Origin: Lachnospiraceae bacterium | Lineage (GTDB): Bacteria > Bacillota > Clostridia > Lachnospirales > Lachnospiraceae | Length of the DNA stretch: 64,000 nt | NCBI GenBank assembly: GCA_024691305.1 | Contig: JAILNS010000046.1 | Location: forward strand, 25,095-89,094 | Direction of reading: 5' to 3' | Shown here: piece after piece, positions 17,896 to 26,359 of the stretch | Position numbering within the stretch: the first letter of the stretch is position 1 | How the letters are laid out: every line of letters begins with the position of its first letter | Notes under the pieces: model-generated | The model's input: only the letters and a program-made list of their open reading frames with translations | Databases searched by the model: none | Told to the model about the DNA's origin: nothing | Position numbers and translations under genes: made by a program

Positions 17896-18798
17896 ATGGA
17901 TACAAATATATTGCTTGAAAATGGTACTAATGAACTCGAAGTATTGGAGTTTATGCTGGACGGCAATGCTTATGGTATCAATGTAGCCAAGATCAGAGAG
18001 ATAATCAATTATCAGGAAGTCACTCCGGTTCCCAATTCTCATCCAAGCATAGAAGGTATTTTTATGCCGAGAGATACAATGATCACGGCTATTGATCTTA
18101 AGAATTGTCTACAAAGAGGAACTTCCAATCCCGGTGGTTTGTTTATCATTACTAATTTTAATAAGCTTGACATAGCATTTCACGTAGATTCCGTACAGGG
18201 TATTCACAGAGTATCCTGGACTGAAATCATCAAACCCGGTACCACCGTTTCAACTTCCGAAGACGGTGTTTCAACCGGTATTATCAAGATAGACGGCAGA
18301 CTTATCATAATCCTTGATTTTGAGAAGATCGTATCCGATATCAATCCCGAAACAGGACTTAAGATGGCTGATCTTGCAGAACTTGGTGTTCGTACACGTA
18401 ATGATATACCGATCCTTATCGCAGAGGATTCACCGCTTCTTAATAAGCTTATTGTTGATTCACTTAAGCAGGCAGGATACGAGAATCTTACTCATACCGA
18501 AAACGGGCAGGAAGCATTTGATATAATAGAGCACTTCCGGGATGAAGGAACTGTTGAAGAAAAAATCAAATGTGTCATAACGGATATTGAGATGCCTCTT
18601 ATGGATGGACATCGTCTTACTAAACTTATAAAGGATGACGAGAGGACCAAGCATATTCCGGTAGTAATATTCTCATCACTGGTAAATACAGAGATGCGTC
18701 GTAAAGGAGAATCGCTCGGAGCGGATGCACAGTTATCCAAACCTGAGATAGGTAATCTTGTTAAGACGGTCGATTCACTTGTGCTTAATAAAGAATGA
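17896..18798 (+). CDS. cheV: Chemotaxis protein CheV (CheW-receiver fusion)
   Basis: 300 residues. The N-terminal CheW domain (about 10-150) starts LEVLEFMLDGNAYGINVAKIREI and couples receptors to CheA. A receiver domain follows (about 170-298) with acidic ED in IAEDSPLL, the phosphoacceptor D230 in ITDIEMP and a conserved Lys near LSKPEIG. In Bacillus, phosphorylated CheV is part of an adaptation system that tunes CheA coupling. The ATG follows GTGAGGTG. An intrinsic terminator lies at 18858-18892. No cheA, cheY or flagellar gene is in the window, but three chemoreceptors are. Confidence 0.93.
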   Translation: MDTNILLENGTNELEVLEFMLDGNAYGINVAKIREIINYQEVTPVPNSHPSIEGIFMPRDTMITAIDLKNCLQRGTSNPGGLFIITNFNKLDIAFHVDSVQGIHRVSWTEIIKPGTTVSTSEDGVSTGIIKIDGRLIIILDFEKIVSDINPETGLKMADLAELGVRTRNDIPILIAEDSPLLNKLIVDSLKQAGYENLTHTENGQEAFDIIEHFRDEGTVEEKIKCVITDIEMPLMDGHRLTKLIKDDERTKHIPVVIFSSLVNTEMRRKGESLGADAQLSKPEIGNLVKTVDSLVLNKE

Positions 18799-18857
18799 CC
18801 TATATGACCGCATGTTTTGGCTTACGACTTAATATTTCCATTATTATTGACGATATA

Positions 18858-18892
18858 CAAGGGTGTGATCATTCATCGCACCCTTGTTTTTT
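18858..18892 (+). terminator. Intrinsic terminator after cheV
   Basis: Stem CAAGGGTGTG (18858-18867) with CGCACCCTTG (18877-18886, one G-U), loop of nine, T run 18887-18892. It lies upstream of the EAL gene's ATG and therefore excludes the longer TTG start of that frame. Confidence 0.9.
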
Positions 18893-18912
18893 ATTTTATA
18901 TTAAGGTCATAT

Positions 18913-20829
18913 ATGAGCGGGAGCATTATTCAATATTATAATAATTTTACCCCTGTGGCAGATGTGCTTGTCATCGCAATGTGCCTGGTTTTTGTTGTGC
19001 TTGTCCGTACCGCATATATCAAACATACCAAGGGATCTATGTATCTTTCGATAATGGTTGCAATGCTCTTTTGCGCTGCGGTATTCGATATTTTCTTCCA
19101 CATTTCCATGAACCATATAGGCAGTGTCCCGATACTGCTCCATTATATTCCGAGAACCCTGTATCATACCTGTCTGTTTGGAAATCTCTGGATGTATGTG
19201 ATCTATATAAATGAGATGATGCACCTTGAAGAGGGTGATAATCGTAAATTCGTTACCCTGGCTACGGTAGGATATGCATTTATCATTCTGTATGAGATCC
19301 TCGGTTATATTTTTAAGTTTGGATATTACATTGATTATGCCGGTACAGTTCAATCGGGATTTCCGATATTCCCGGTCGGATATATGTATTTTGTCGTCAT
19401 TTTGATATATATGGTGGTAAAATACCGTGAACGTGTATTCAGACAGGTCGTGATGGGTGTTTTACTTACCGTGGGAATATCTTTGCTGGTGATAGTAATA
19501 CAGTTTACTCATGGTCAGTTTTCGTTTACTACCGCAACATTCCTTTTTCCTATATATGCGTTGTTGTATCTGGTGCATTCAAATCCTTATGATATAGAAA
19601 GCGGTGCCCTTGGAAGGGATGCTTTTCACGATTTTATAAGAAGCAGCTATGAGAGAAAACGTGATCTGTTGCTCATGTCCTTGTATCTTCATGATTTTGA
19701 TAATGGGCTGCAGCGTTATCCTGCGGAGATAACAAGTTCAATAAGGTATTTTGTTGTTTATTTTTTCAAAGATGCTAATCTGTTTAAACTATCCGAAGGC
19801 CATTTGATCCTGGCGGTGGATATCCGCAAGAATCCCGATTATCATTTTCTTTCCGGAAAGATGATCAAAGAATTTAACAGGGTTTATCCTTCTTATGGAT
19901 ACGATTATAAGATAGTTATCACCGATACATGGGATAAGATAAGCGAAGAAAATGACTATGAGGCGCTGCTTCGGCATACCTATTCTAAGATGTCGGAAAA
20001 TACCATAAGGCGTTTGGAAGTAAGGGATATAAATGAATATATCAATATTAAATACATAATTAAAGAACTGGGCGATATCAATGAAAAAATGAATATGTCG
20101 GATCCAAGGATTCAGGTGTACTGTCAGCCTGTCTATAATATACAAAATGACAGTTATGATACCGCAGAGGCACTTATGCGACTCAAGATCGACGAACTTG
20201 GAATCATTTATCCGAATGTATTTATTCCTCTTGCGGAGCAAAACGGGTATATATGTACGCTTACCAAGATTATCATGTCAAAAACCTGCAAGGAAATACG
20301 AAAGATCCTGGATCAGGGATATAATCTTAAAAGGGTGTCTGTTAACTTTTCAATCTTTGATATTCGAGACAGTGAGTTTTGCGTTAATTTTATGAAGATA
20401 ATCAGATCTGCGCGAATTCCGTGCGATAAGATCGCAATAGAGATTACGGAATCACAGACAGATAGTGATTTTAAGGTTATAAAAGAAAAGATAAATCAGC
20501 TTAAAGGAAGCGGAATCAAGTTTTATCTGGATGATTTCGGTACGGGATATTCAAATTTTGAAAGGATAATGGAGTTACCGTTTGATATCATAAAATTTGA
20601 CAGATCACTTGTTGTCGGGACGGCTGATGATGAGAAAGTAAAGGTAATGGTTTCACATCTGGCCAAGATGTTCAGCGATATGGATTATGCTGTGCTTTAC
20701 GAGGGCGTGGAATCAGAAAAAGACGAGCACAGATGCAAGGATATGGGGGCTAAATATCTTCAGGGATATAGATATTCAAAGCCGATTCCCATAGAACAAC
20801 TGACCGATTATTTGAAAAAAGCAGAGTAG
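18913..20829 (+). CDS. Membrane-bound EAL-domain cyclic-di-GMP phosphodiesterase
   Basis: 638 residues. About seven N-terminal membrane helices (to about residue 225) precede a degenerate diguanylate-cyclase-like region (about 235-375) without a recognisable GGDEF motif, then an EAL domain. The catalytic signature is intact: E419 within AEALMRL, a SVNFS Asn, the Glu of ITESQ, the DDFGTGYSN motif, Lys and Asp in KFDRSLV and the later Glu in YEGVES. The domain would hydrolyse c-di-GMP to pGpG at the membrane, presumably under a signal sensed by the membrane part. The ATG at 18913 has AAGG six bases upstream and lies after the cheV terminator. Confidence 0.9.
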   Translation: MSGSIIQYYNNFTPVADVLVIAMCLVFVVLVRTAYIKHTKGSMYLSIMVAMLFCAAVFDIFFHISMNHIGSVPILLHYIPRTLYHTCLFGNLWMYVIYINEMMHLEEGDNRKFVTLATVGYAFIILYEILGYIFKFGYYIDYAGTVQSGFPIFPVGYMYFVVILIYMVVKYRERVFRQVVMGVLLTVGISLLVIVIQFTHGQFSFTTATFLFPIYALLYLVHSNPYDIESGALGRDAFHDFIRSSYERKRDLLLMSLYLHDFDNGLQRYPAEITSSIRYFVVYFFKDANLFKLSEGHLILAVDIRKNPDYHFLSGKMIKEFNRVYPSYGYDYKIVITDTWDKISEENDYEALLRHTYSKMSENTIRRLEVRDINEYINIKYIIKELGDINEKMNMSDPRIQVYCQPVYNIQNDSYDTAEALMRLKIDELGIIYPNVFIPLAEQNGYICTLTKIIMSKTCKEIRKILDQGYNLKRVSVNFSIFDIRDSEFCVNFMKIIRSARIPCDKIAIEITESQTDSDFKVIKEKINQLKGSGIKFYLDDFGTGYSNFERIMELPFDIIKFDRSLVVGTADDEKVKVMVSHLAKMFSDMDYAVLYEGVESEKDEHRCKDMGAKYLQGYRYSKPIPIEQLTDYLKKAE

Positions 20830-20832
20830 GCA

Positions 20833-20861
20833 AAAGAGCGCTTCTTGGGTTGCGCTCTTTT
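20833..20861 (+). terminator. Intrinsic terminator after the EAL gene
   Basis: Nine-base stem AAAGAGCGC (20833-20841) with GCGCTCTTT (20852-20860), ten-base loop. The downstream T stretch is short, so strength is uncertain. Confidence 0.75.
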
Positions 20862-20877
20862 GTTGTATAAAAAGGGT

Positions 20878-20906
20878 TTTAGAATACAGGCATTTTATAG
20901 TATAAT
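20878..20906 (+). promoter_or_regulatory. Promoter for the repeat protein gene
   Basis: TTTAGA (20878-20883), 17-base spacer, TATAAT (20901-20906), 37 bases before the ATG. The -35 box matches the one at 10295. Confidence 0.6.
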
Positions 20907-20942
20907 ATCTTGATGAGATTCTATTTTAAAGGGAGATTCTAG

Positions 20943-23900
20943 ATGGCTGTAGACGAGAATTATCTCGACAACCTGTTGAAAAATGCAAATGAGATAGATT
21001 CGGAAATAGATCAGGCTTCCGGACCGATAATGACAGCTGCAGACCGATTGCGAGCAATGGGTGTGGTAGCTGATCCTGCGCGTCCAAGTATTTTTGCGGA
21101 TGACGAGACATTATCACAAACAACGGCTATGCCTGAACCACTTCCTGAGACGGAGAATGTCTTTGATGGAGCCAAAGAGGATGCAGAACCTGTAATGACG
21201 GCTGCAGATAGATTACGTGCTATGGGACTGGTTCCGGATCCTGATCATCCAAGTATTTTTGCTGACGAGGAGCCTGAGCCGGAAGTTGAACCTGAATCCG
21301 AGCCGGAAACTGTACTTGAAGCTGAGCCGGAGTCTGCGGCTGTAGTTGAGCCGGAAGCGGCAGCTGAACCTGAGGTTGTGGCTGAATCCGAGGTAGTGGC
21401 AGAGCCTGAGCTTGTAGCGGTACCTGAATCCGTGGAAGAACCTGAACCTGTTGCAGATGCAGTACCGGAAATAACTCCCGTATCAGATGATCCTAATGCT
21501 AAGATGTCGGCAGATGATATAGCAGCAATGTTTGCACAGGCAGCGCCGGCAGAGTCAGAAGCGCCGGAAGAGTCAGAACCTGTAGCAGAGGTTGAAGCAA
21601 TGACAGAACCTGAAATGGCAGCTGAACCTGAGGTTGTGGCTGAACCCGAGCCAGTTGCTGTGCCGGAGATCACACCTGTATCAGATGATCCTAATGCTAA
21701 ACTTTCAGCAGATGATATAGCAGCAATGTTTGCACAGGCAGCGCCGGCAGAGTCAGAAGCACCGGAAGAACCTGAAGCGGCAGCTGAACCTGAGGTTGTG
21801 GCTGAATCCGAGGTAGTGGCAGAGCCTGAGGTTATGGCGGAACCCGAGCCAGTTGCTGTTCCGGAGATCACGCCTGTATCAGATGATCCTAATGCCAGAC
21901 TTTCGGCAGATGATATAGCAGCATTGTTTGCGCAGGCAGCGCCGGCAGAATCAGAAGCGCCGGCAGAGACTGTAACAGAGCCTGAACCTGTGGCGGAACC
22001 TGAAGCGGTAGTGGAGCCTGAACCTGTAGCAGATGCAGTACCGGAGATCACTCCTGTATCAGATGATCCTAATGCCAGACTTTCGGCAGATGATATAGCA
22101 GCATTGTTTGCGCAGGCAGCGCCGGCAGAATCAGAAGCGCCGGCAGAGACTGTAACAGAGCCTGAACCTGTGGCGGAACCTGAAGCGGCAGCGGAGCTTG
22201 AATCTGCAGCAGATACAGTACCGGAGATCACTCCAGTCTCAGATGATCCTAATGCTAAACTTTCGGCAGATGATATAGCAGCATTGTTTGCACAGGCAGC
22301 GCCGGCAGAATCAGAAACACCGGCAGAGACTGTAACAGAACCTGAGCCTGTGGTGGAACCTGAAACGGTAGTGGAGCCTGCTCCTGCAGCAGATGCAGTA
22401 CCGGAGATCACTCCAGTCTCAGATGATCCTAATGCAAAGATGTCAGCAGATGATATAGCAGCATTGTTTGCGCAGGCAGCACCGGCAGAATCAGAAGCGC
22501 CGGCAGAATCAGAAGCACCGGCAGAACCTGAAGCGGCAGTTGAGCCTGTGGCAGGACCCGAACCCACAGCAGATGTTTCTAACACTGAAGAAATACCGGA
22601 TATTACCTCCGATGCTGATCTTACAGCAATTTTGGAAAGTGCGTTAAATGATGGCACTTTAGATTCTGATGCCGATAGCGACTCTGAAATACCGGCAACG
22701 GAAGATTTGGGCAAACTGGAAGACGGATTTGTCCCGGAAGAGGACAATAATCTTTCCGAAATCGAAGAATTATTGTCAATGTCGGACAATCATGAAATGG
22801 TCAATGATACCGAAGTTGAGAGCCCCGGAACAGGTATCGAAGAACCTGTGGATATCTTTGCGGACAATAATGAACCGCGTGAAATTGCAGTCGACGAAAT
22901 GGATATAGATACACTTCTTGCCAATTCAATGACTGATCGAGGGCCCGAATCCGATGAATCCGATGAGGATGGAGAAGATTCCGGAAGGAAAAAGAAGAAA
23001 GAAAAGAAAGCTAAGAAGAAAAAATCAAAGAAAAAGTCTAAGGATACAGACGGAGATATTGAAGGAATCGATGATTCCGAAGCTGCTCCCGGTGGTTTTG
23101 CAGCATTTATCAAAAAGATATTTAATGCACTTACCGAAGAAGAGGGAGACGAGGCAGAAACTGCTGCGAAAGTACTGCTTGGGGAAGATGGTGAAATTCC
23201 CGTAAGTGCAGCCGGAGAAGAGAATCTTGCCATCCTTAACGAATTGGATGCCGAAGAAACCGGCAAGAAGGGCAAGAAAGGCAAGAAGGGTAAGAAGGAA
23301 AAAGAAGAAGATCCCAAGGCTCAGGCTAAAGCCGAGGCAAAAGCAAAGAAAAAAGAAGAAGCAGCTAAAGCCAAGGCAGAAAAAGCCCAAAAGGCACAGG
23401 AAGCCAAGGCAGAAAAGGCGGCAAAGAAGCAGGAAAGAGAAGCAGAACTTGGACCGATCAAGAAACTGCCAAAGAAGAAAGTTATCATGATCTTTTTGGT
23501 ATTTGTTCCTGTATTGGCTGCACTTTTGCTGATAGGTCTTGTTATCCCGGCCGATATGAATCTTCGTGAAGCAAGAACTGCGTATGTCAATAAAGAATAT
23601 GATACCGTATATACCGATCTGTACGGAAAGAAATTATCCGATGAAGATCAGGTCATTTTCGACGATTCTAACTGCATTCTTCAGATGCGCAGATGGATAA
23701 AGGCGTACGAAACATATAACAGCATTGATATGCCGCGTGAAGCGTTGGATGCACTTATCAGTGGTGTAGCCTGCTATGATTATCTGAACGTTCATTATGA
23801 TACATCAGCCGTTCAGACAGAGTTGGATAATAGCTATAACACTATTATAAGTATTCTGGATTCCAATTATGGTGTAAGTCCCGAATATGCCAGAAAGATA

Positions 23901-24248
23901 ATAGGAGCTCATACAGACAAGGACTATACCCGTTATATAGACGGAGTTATTTTCGGCACTTCAACAATAGGAAGTTCACTTCCTTCAGAAGATGAAGCAT
24001 CTGTAGATAATCCTTCCGAGCCTGCCGATCAGGGGACGGCTCCAGAAGCAGGAACAGACGATCCAAATGCTTTTGGTTCATCCGCAACACAGGATGCTCC
24101 TCCGTCTGATGAGAACGTTTACTATCAGGCCAATGTTGATAAAGACGGTAACATCATTCCCGGAGACGTACCATCAGGTAACGAAGACGGAACAGGTACG
24201 GGCGAGGGTAATGATGATGCTCTTGTTTTTCAAATATATTCGCAATGA
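20943..24248 (+). CDS. Large acidic repeat protein with six SADDIAALFAQ modules and one membrane helix
   Basis: 1101 residues. Layout: two N-terminal copies of a motif of the type MTAADRLRAMG...DP..PSIFAD (residues 30-60 and 80-108); a Pro/Glu/Ala linker; six tandem units of 60-66 residues (174 to about 545), each starting VPEITPVSDDPNA and containing [LM]SADDIAA[LM]FAQ; an acidic region; two Lys-rich blocks (about 680-700 and 775-840); one membrane helix (near residue 845-865); and an extracellular C-terminal domain of about 235 residues with TPR-like helices. The Lys-rich block before the helix puts the repeats in the cytoplasm. I do not recognise the family. The six motifs resemble the FliM/FliY CheY-binding LSQDEIDALL. 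It lies next to cheV and an EAL gene, and the ATG follows GGGAG. Confidence 0.8.
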   Translation: MAVDENYLDNLLKNANEIDSEIDQASGPIMTAADRLRAMGVVADPARPSIFADDETLSQTTAMPEPLPETENVFDGAKEDAEPVMTAADRLRAMGLVPDPDHPSIFADEEPEPEVEPESEPETVLEAEPESAAVVEPEAAAEPEVVAESEVVAEPELVAVPESVEEPEPVADAVPEITPVSDDPNAKMSADDIAAMFAQAAPAESEAPEESEPVAEVEAMTEPEMAAEPEVVAEPEPVAVPEITPVSDDPNAKLSADDIAAMFAQAAPAESEAPEEPEAAAEPEVVAESEVVAEPEVMAEPEPVAVPEITPVSDDPNARLSADDIAALFAQAAPAESEAPAETVTEPEPVAEPEAVVEPEPVADAVPEITPVSDDPNARLSADDIAALFAQAAPAESEAPAETVTEPEPVAEPEAAAELESAADTVPEITPVSDDPNAKLSADDIAALFAQAAPAESETPAETVTEPEPVVEPETVVEPAPAADAVPEITPVSDDPNAKMSADDIAALFAQAAPAESEAPAESEAPAEPEAAVEPVAGPEPTADVSNTEEIPDITSDADLTAILESALNDGTLDSDADSDSEIPATEDLGKLEDGFVPEEDNNLSEIEELLSMSDNHEMVNDTEVESPGTGIEEPVDIFADNNEPREIAVDEMDIDTLLANSMTDRGPESDESDEDGEDSGRKKKKEKKAKKKKSKKKSKDTDGDIEGIDDSEAAPGGFAAFIKKIFNALTEEEGDEAETAAKVLLGEDGEIPVSAAGEENLAILNELDAEETGKKGKKGKKGKKEKEEDPKAQAKAEAKAKKKEEAAKAKAEKAQKAQEAKAEKAAKKQEREAELGPIKKLPKKKVIMIFLVFVPVLAALLLIGLVIPADMNLREARTAYVNKEYDTVYTDLYGKKLSDEDQVIFDDSNCILQMRRWIKAYETYNSIDMPREALDALISGVACYDYLNVHYDTSAVQTELDNSYNTIISILDSNYGVSPEYARKIIGAHTDKDYTRYIDGVIFGTSTIGSSLPSEDEASVDNPSEPADQGTAPEAGTDDPNAFGSSATQDAPPSDENVYYQANVDKDGNIIPGDVPSGNEDGTGTGEGNDDALVFQIYSQ
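21462..22577 (+). repeat. Six in-frame tandem repeats within the repeat protein gene
   Basis: Units begin at 21462, 21660, 21858, 22038, 22218 and 22398, giving spacings of 198, 198, 180, 180 and 180 bases, all multiples of three. The third and fourth units are identical over more than 140 bases apart from single changes, consistent with recent tandem duplication. Confidence 0.9.
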
Positions 24249-24263
24249 TCTTAGGAGTTTGAA

Positions 24264-24869
24264 GTGGTAGCAATAATAGACTATGATGCGGGCAATGTAA
24301 AAAGTGTTGAGAAAGCAGTAGAACATTTAGGATTTAAGGCTGCGCTTACACGTGACCGCAACGACATATTAAATGCAGACAGTGTTATATTACCGGGAGT
24401 AGGGGCATTTGGAGATGCATGCAAGCGACTTGATGAATATGAACTAACGCCGGTAATTCACGAAGTGGCCGATAAGAATATCCCTTTTTTAGGTATCTGC
24501 CTCGGTTTGCAGTTACTTTTCGAATCAAGCGAAGAAAGCCCCGGTGTTGAAGGCCTTAAACTTGTTGACGGGAAGATCAAAAGAATACCCGATACAGGCC
24601 TTAAGGTTCCGCATGTCGGTTGGAATTCCCTATCGTTGTCTGGTGACGGAAGGATGTTTAAGGATATTCCTGACGGAAGCTATGTTTATTTTGTCCATTC
24701 ATTCTATCTGGAAGCGAAGGATCCGTCGGTTGTGAAAGCAACTACAACGTATGGAGTGGATATCCATGCAGCGGTAGAAAAAGATAATATTTTTGCGGTA
24801 CAGTTCCATCCTGAAAAAAGTTCGGATATAGGACTGAGGATGCTCAACAATTTCCTGGAGATCAAATAA
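24264..24869 (+). CDS. hisH: Imidazole glycerol phosphate synthase glutaminase subunit HisH
   Basis: 201 residues from GTG at 24264, with AGGAG six bases upstream. A class I glutamine amidotransferase that supplies ammonia to HisF in histidine biosynthesis. The nucleophile C79 lies in [10 protein letters not shown], and the catalytic His182 and Glu184 lie in QFHPEKS. The N-terminus IDYDAGNV and a GVGAFGDAC oxyanion-type segment are typical. The TAA stop overlaps the hisF ATG by one base, so the two subunits are translated in step. No other his genes are in the window. Confidence 0.95.
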   Translation: MVAIIDYDAGNVKSVEKAVEHLGFKAALTRDRNDILNADSVILPGVGAFGDACKRLDEYELTPVIHEVADKNIPFLGICLGLQLLFESSEESPGVEGLKLVDGKIKRIPDTGLKVPHVGWNSLSLSGDGRMFKDIPDGSYVYFVHSFYLEAKDPSVVKATTTYGVDIHAAVEKDNIFAVQFHPEKSSDIGLRMLNNFLEIK

Positions 24870-25630
24870 TGCATACTAAAAGGATCATCCCTTGTCTTGA
24901 TGTCAGAGACGGCAGAGTAGTCAAGGGAATTAATTTTGTAAATATAAGAGATGTCGGAGACCCTGCCGAGGTAGGAGAAGTTTATTCCAAGTCAGGGGCC
25001 GATGAACTCGTGTTTCTCGATATAACCGCATCATCCGATGCACGACATACAGCAGTAGATATGGTCCGTGCGGTAGCTGAGCGTGTATTTATCCCCTTTA
25101 CCGTAGGCGGTGGGATCAGGACTGTAGAGGATTTTAAGGACATCCTAAGAGAAGGCGCAGACAAGGTTGCTGTCAATTCTGCGGCTATAATGAACCCCTC
25201 CCTTATATCCGAGGCGGCTGATAAATTTGGTTCACAATGTGTGGTCGTGGCCATAGACGCCAAATTAAGGGATGATAAGAGCGGATGGAATATCTATAAA
25301 AACGGCGGACGTGTGGATATGGGTATAGATGCCGTTGAGTGGGCACAAAAAGCTGCAAAACTGGGGGCGGGTGAAATTCTTCTCACAAGCATGGATATGG
25401 ATGGGACCAAGGCAGGATACGATCTGGAACTTACACGTCAGATAGCGGATCTGGTTGATATACCCGTTATAGCTTCGGGCGGAGCAGGTACCATGGAACA
25501 CTTTTATGATGTTTTTGAATCCGGTCATGCTGAAGCAGCACTTGCCGCATCTTTGTTCCATTACAGGGAAATGGATATCATGGATCTGAAGGGCTATTTA
25601 AAGGGACGCGGCATTTCGGTAAGGGTTTAA
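24869..25630 (+). CDS. hisF: Imidazole glycerol phosphate synthase cyclase subunit HisF
   Basis: 253 residues, (beta/alpha)8 barrel. It forms imidazole glycerol phosphate and AICAR from PRFAR using ammonia from HisH. The two catalytic aspartates are visible: D11 in [12 protein letters not shown] and D130 in VVVAIDAK. Phosphate-binding loops with FTVGGGIR (about 78-84) and an SGGAG loop (about 203-207) are present. Its start overlaps the hisH stop by one base, with AGATC-type ribosome signals inside hisH. The isolated hisHF pair feeds the histidine pathway whose other genes must lie elsewhere. Confidence 0.96.
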   Translation: MHTKRIIPCLDVRDGRVVKGINFVNIRDVGDPAEVGEVYSKSGADELVFLDITASSDARHTAVDMVRAVAERVFIPFTVGGGIRTVEDFKDILREGADKVAVNSAAIMNPSLISEAADKFGSQCVVVAIDAKLRDDKSGWNIYKNGGRVDMGIDAVEWAQKAAKLGAGEILLTSMDMDGTKAGYDLELTRQIADLVDIPVIASGGAGTMEHFYDVFESGHAEAALAASLFHYREMDIMDLKGYLKGRGISVRV

Positions 25631-25643
25631 TGTATAGACAACT

Positions 25644-26354
25644 ATGGTTTTAAGGTTTGAGGATATGTCTGGTATAAGCGGAGAGTGGCAAAAAGCAGTT
25701 TCGGAAGAATTTCATAAGGACTATTACAAGGAACTGTATACTTTTGTAAGAAGTGAGTATTCAAATACCGTAGTGTATCCTCCTGCCGAGGATATTTTTA
25801 ATGCACTGCATCTGACTCCATTATCCGATATAAAGGCAGTTATTCTGGGACAGGATCCGTATTTTAATCCACATCAGGCACACGGCCTATGCTTTTCGGT
25901 TCTCCCTGATGTATTGCCTAAGGATATTCCACCATCACTAAAAAATATCTATCAGGAACTTCATGATGACCTTGGGTGCTATATACCTGACAACGGATAT
26001 CTGGAGAAGTGGGCCAGACAGGGGGTACTGCTTCTTAATACCGTTCTTACCGTAAGGGCAGGGCAGCCCGGATCGCATCAGAATAAGGGATGGGAACAAT
26101 TTACAGATGCGCTTATCAGTGCGGTAAATGATGTTGACAGCCCCGTAGTGTTTATGCTCTGGGGAAGCCAGGCCAGACGAAAAAAAAGCATGTTGGATAA
26201 TCCCAAACATTTATATCTTGAAGCACCTCATCCAAGTCCTTTAAGTGCTTACAGGGGATTTTTCGGATGTAAGCATTTTTCCAAATGCAATGAGTATCTT
26301 GAAATGCACGGAGTAACTCCCATTGACTGGCAAATAGAAAACATACATGGATAA
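25644..26354 (+). CDS. ung: Uracil-DNA glycosylase
   Basis: 236 residues, family 1. It excises uracil from DNA as the first step of base-excision repair. Motif A is GQDPYF with D71, motif B is APHPSPLSAYRGFFGC with H196. The family normally has His after GQDPY, and here it is Phe (codon TTT at 25860-25862), a deviation in the active-site loop. The remaining fold (VVYPPAEDIFNAL, GVLLLNTVLTVRAG, FMLWGSQAR) is standard. ATG 25644 lacks a strong ribosome site; ATG 25665 would shorten the protein by seven residues and sits directly after GAGGAT, so the true start is uncertain by that amount. Confidence 0.93.
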   Translation: MVLRFEDMSGISGEWQKAVSEEFHKDYYKELYTFVRSEYSNTVVYPPAEDIFNALHLTPLSDIKAVILGQDPYFNPHQAHGLCFSVLPDVLPKDIPPSLKNIYQELHDDLGCYIPDNGYLEKWARQGVLLLNTVLTVRAGQPGSHQNKGWEQFTDALISAVNDVDSPVVFMLWGSQARRKKSMLDNPKHLYLEAPHPSPLSAYRGFFGCKHFSKCNEYLEMHGVTPIDWQIENIHG

Positions 26355-26359
26355 TTTAT

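Noticed and set aside
18817..18912. Upstream TTG start for the EAL protein
   Set aside because: The extra codons include the cheV terminator stem-loop, and ATG 18913 has a ribosome site.
21462..22577. Regularly spaced direct repeats that could suggest a CRISPR array
   Set aside because: Units are 180-198 bases, in frame and translated, far longer than CRISPR repeats, and no cas gene is present.
21245..22789. A 514-codon open frame on the minus strand opposite the repeat protein
   Set aside because: It is an antisense shadow of Glu/Ala/Pro-rich coding repeats, giving only Ser/Ala/Gly/Thr repeats; there is no ribosome site, and the plus strand frame has a membrane helix, a promoter and a ribosome site.
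22790..23390. Minus-strand frames opposite the Lys-rich blocks (Ser/Phe/Leu-rich, hydrophobic looking)
   Set aside because: They arise from reading AAG/GAA-rich sequence backwards; no ribosome site and no family resemblance.
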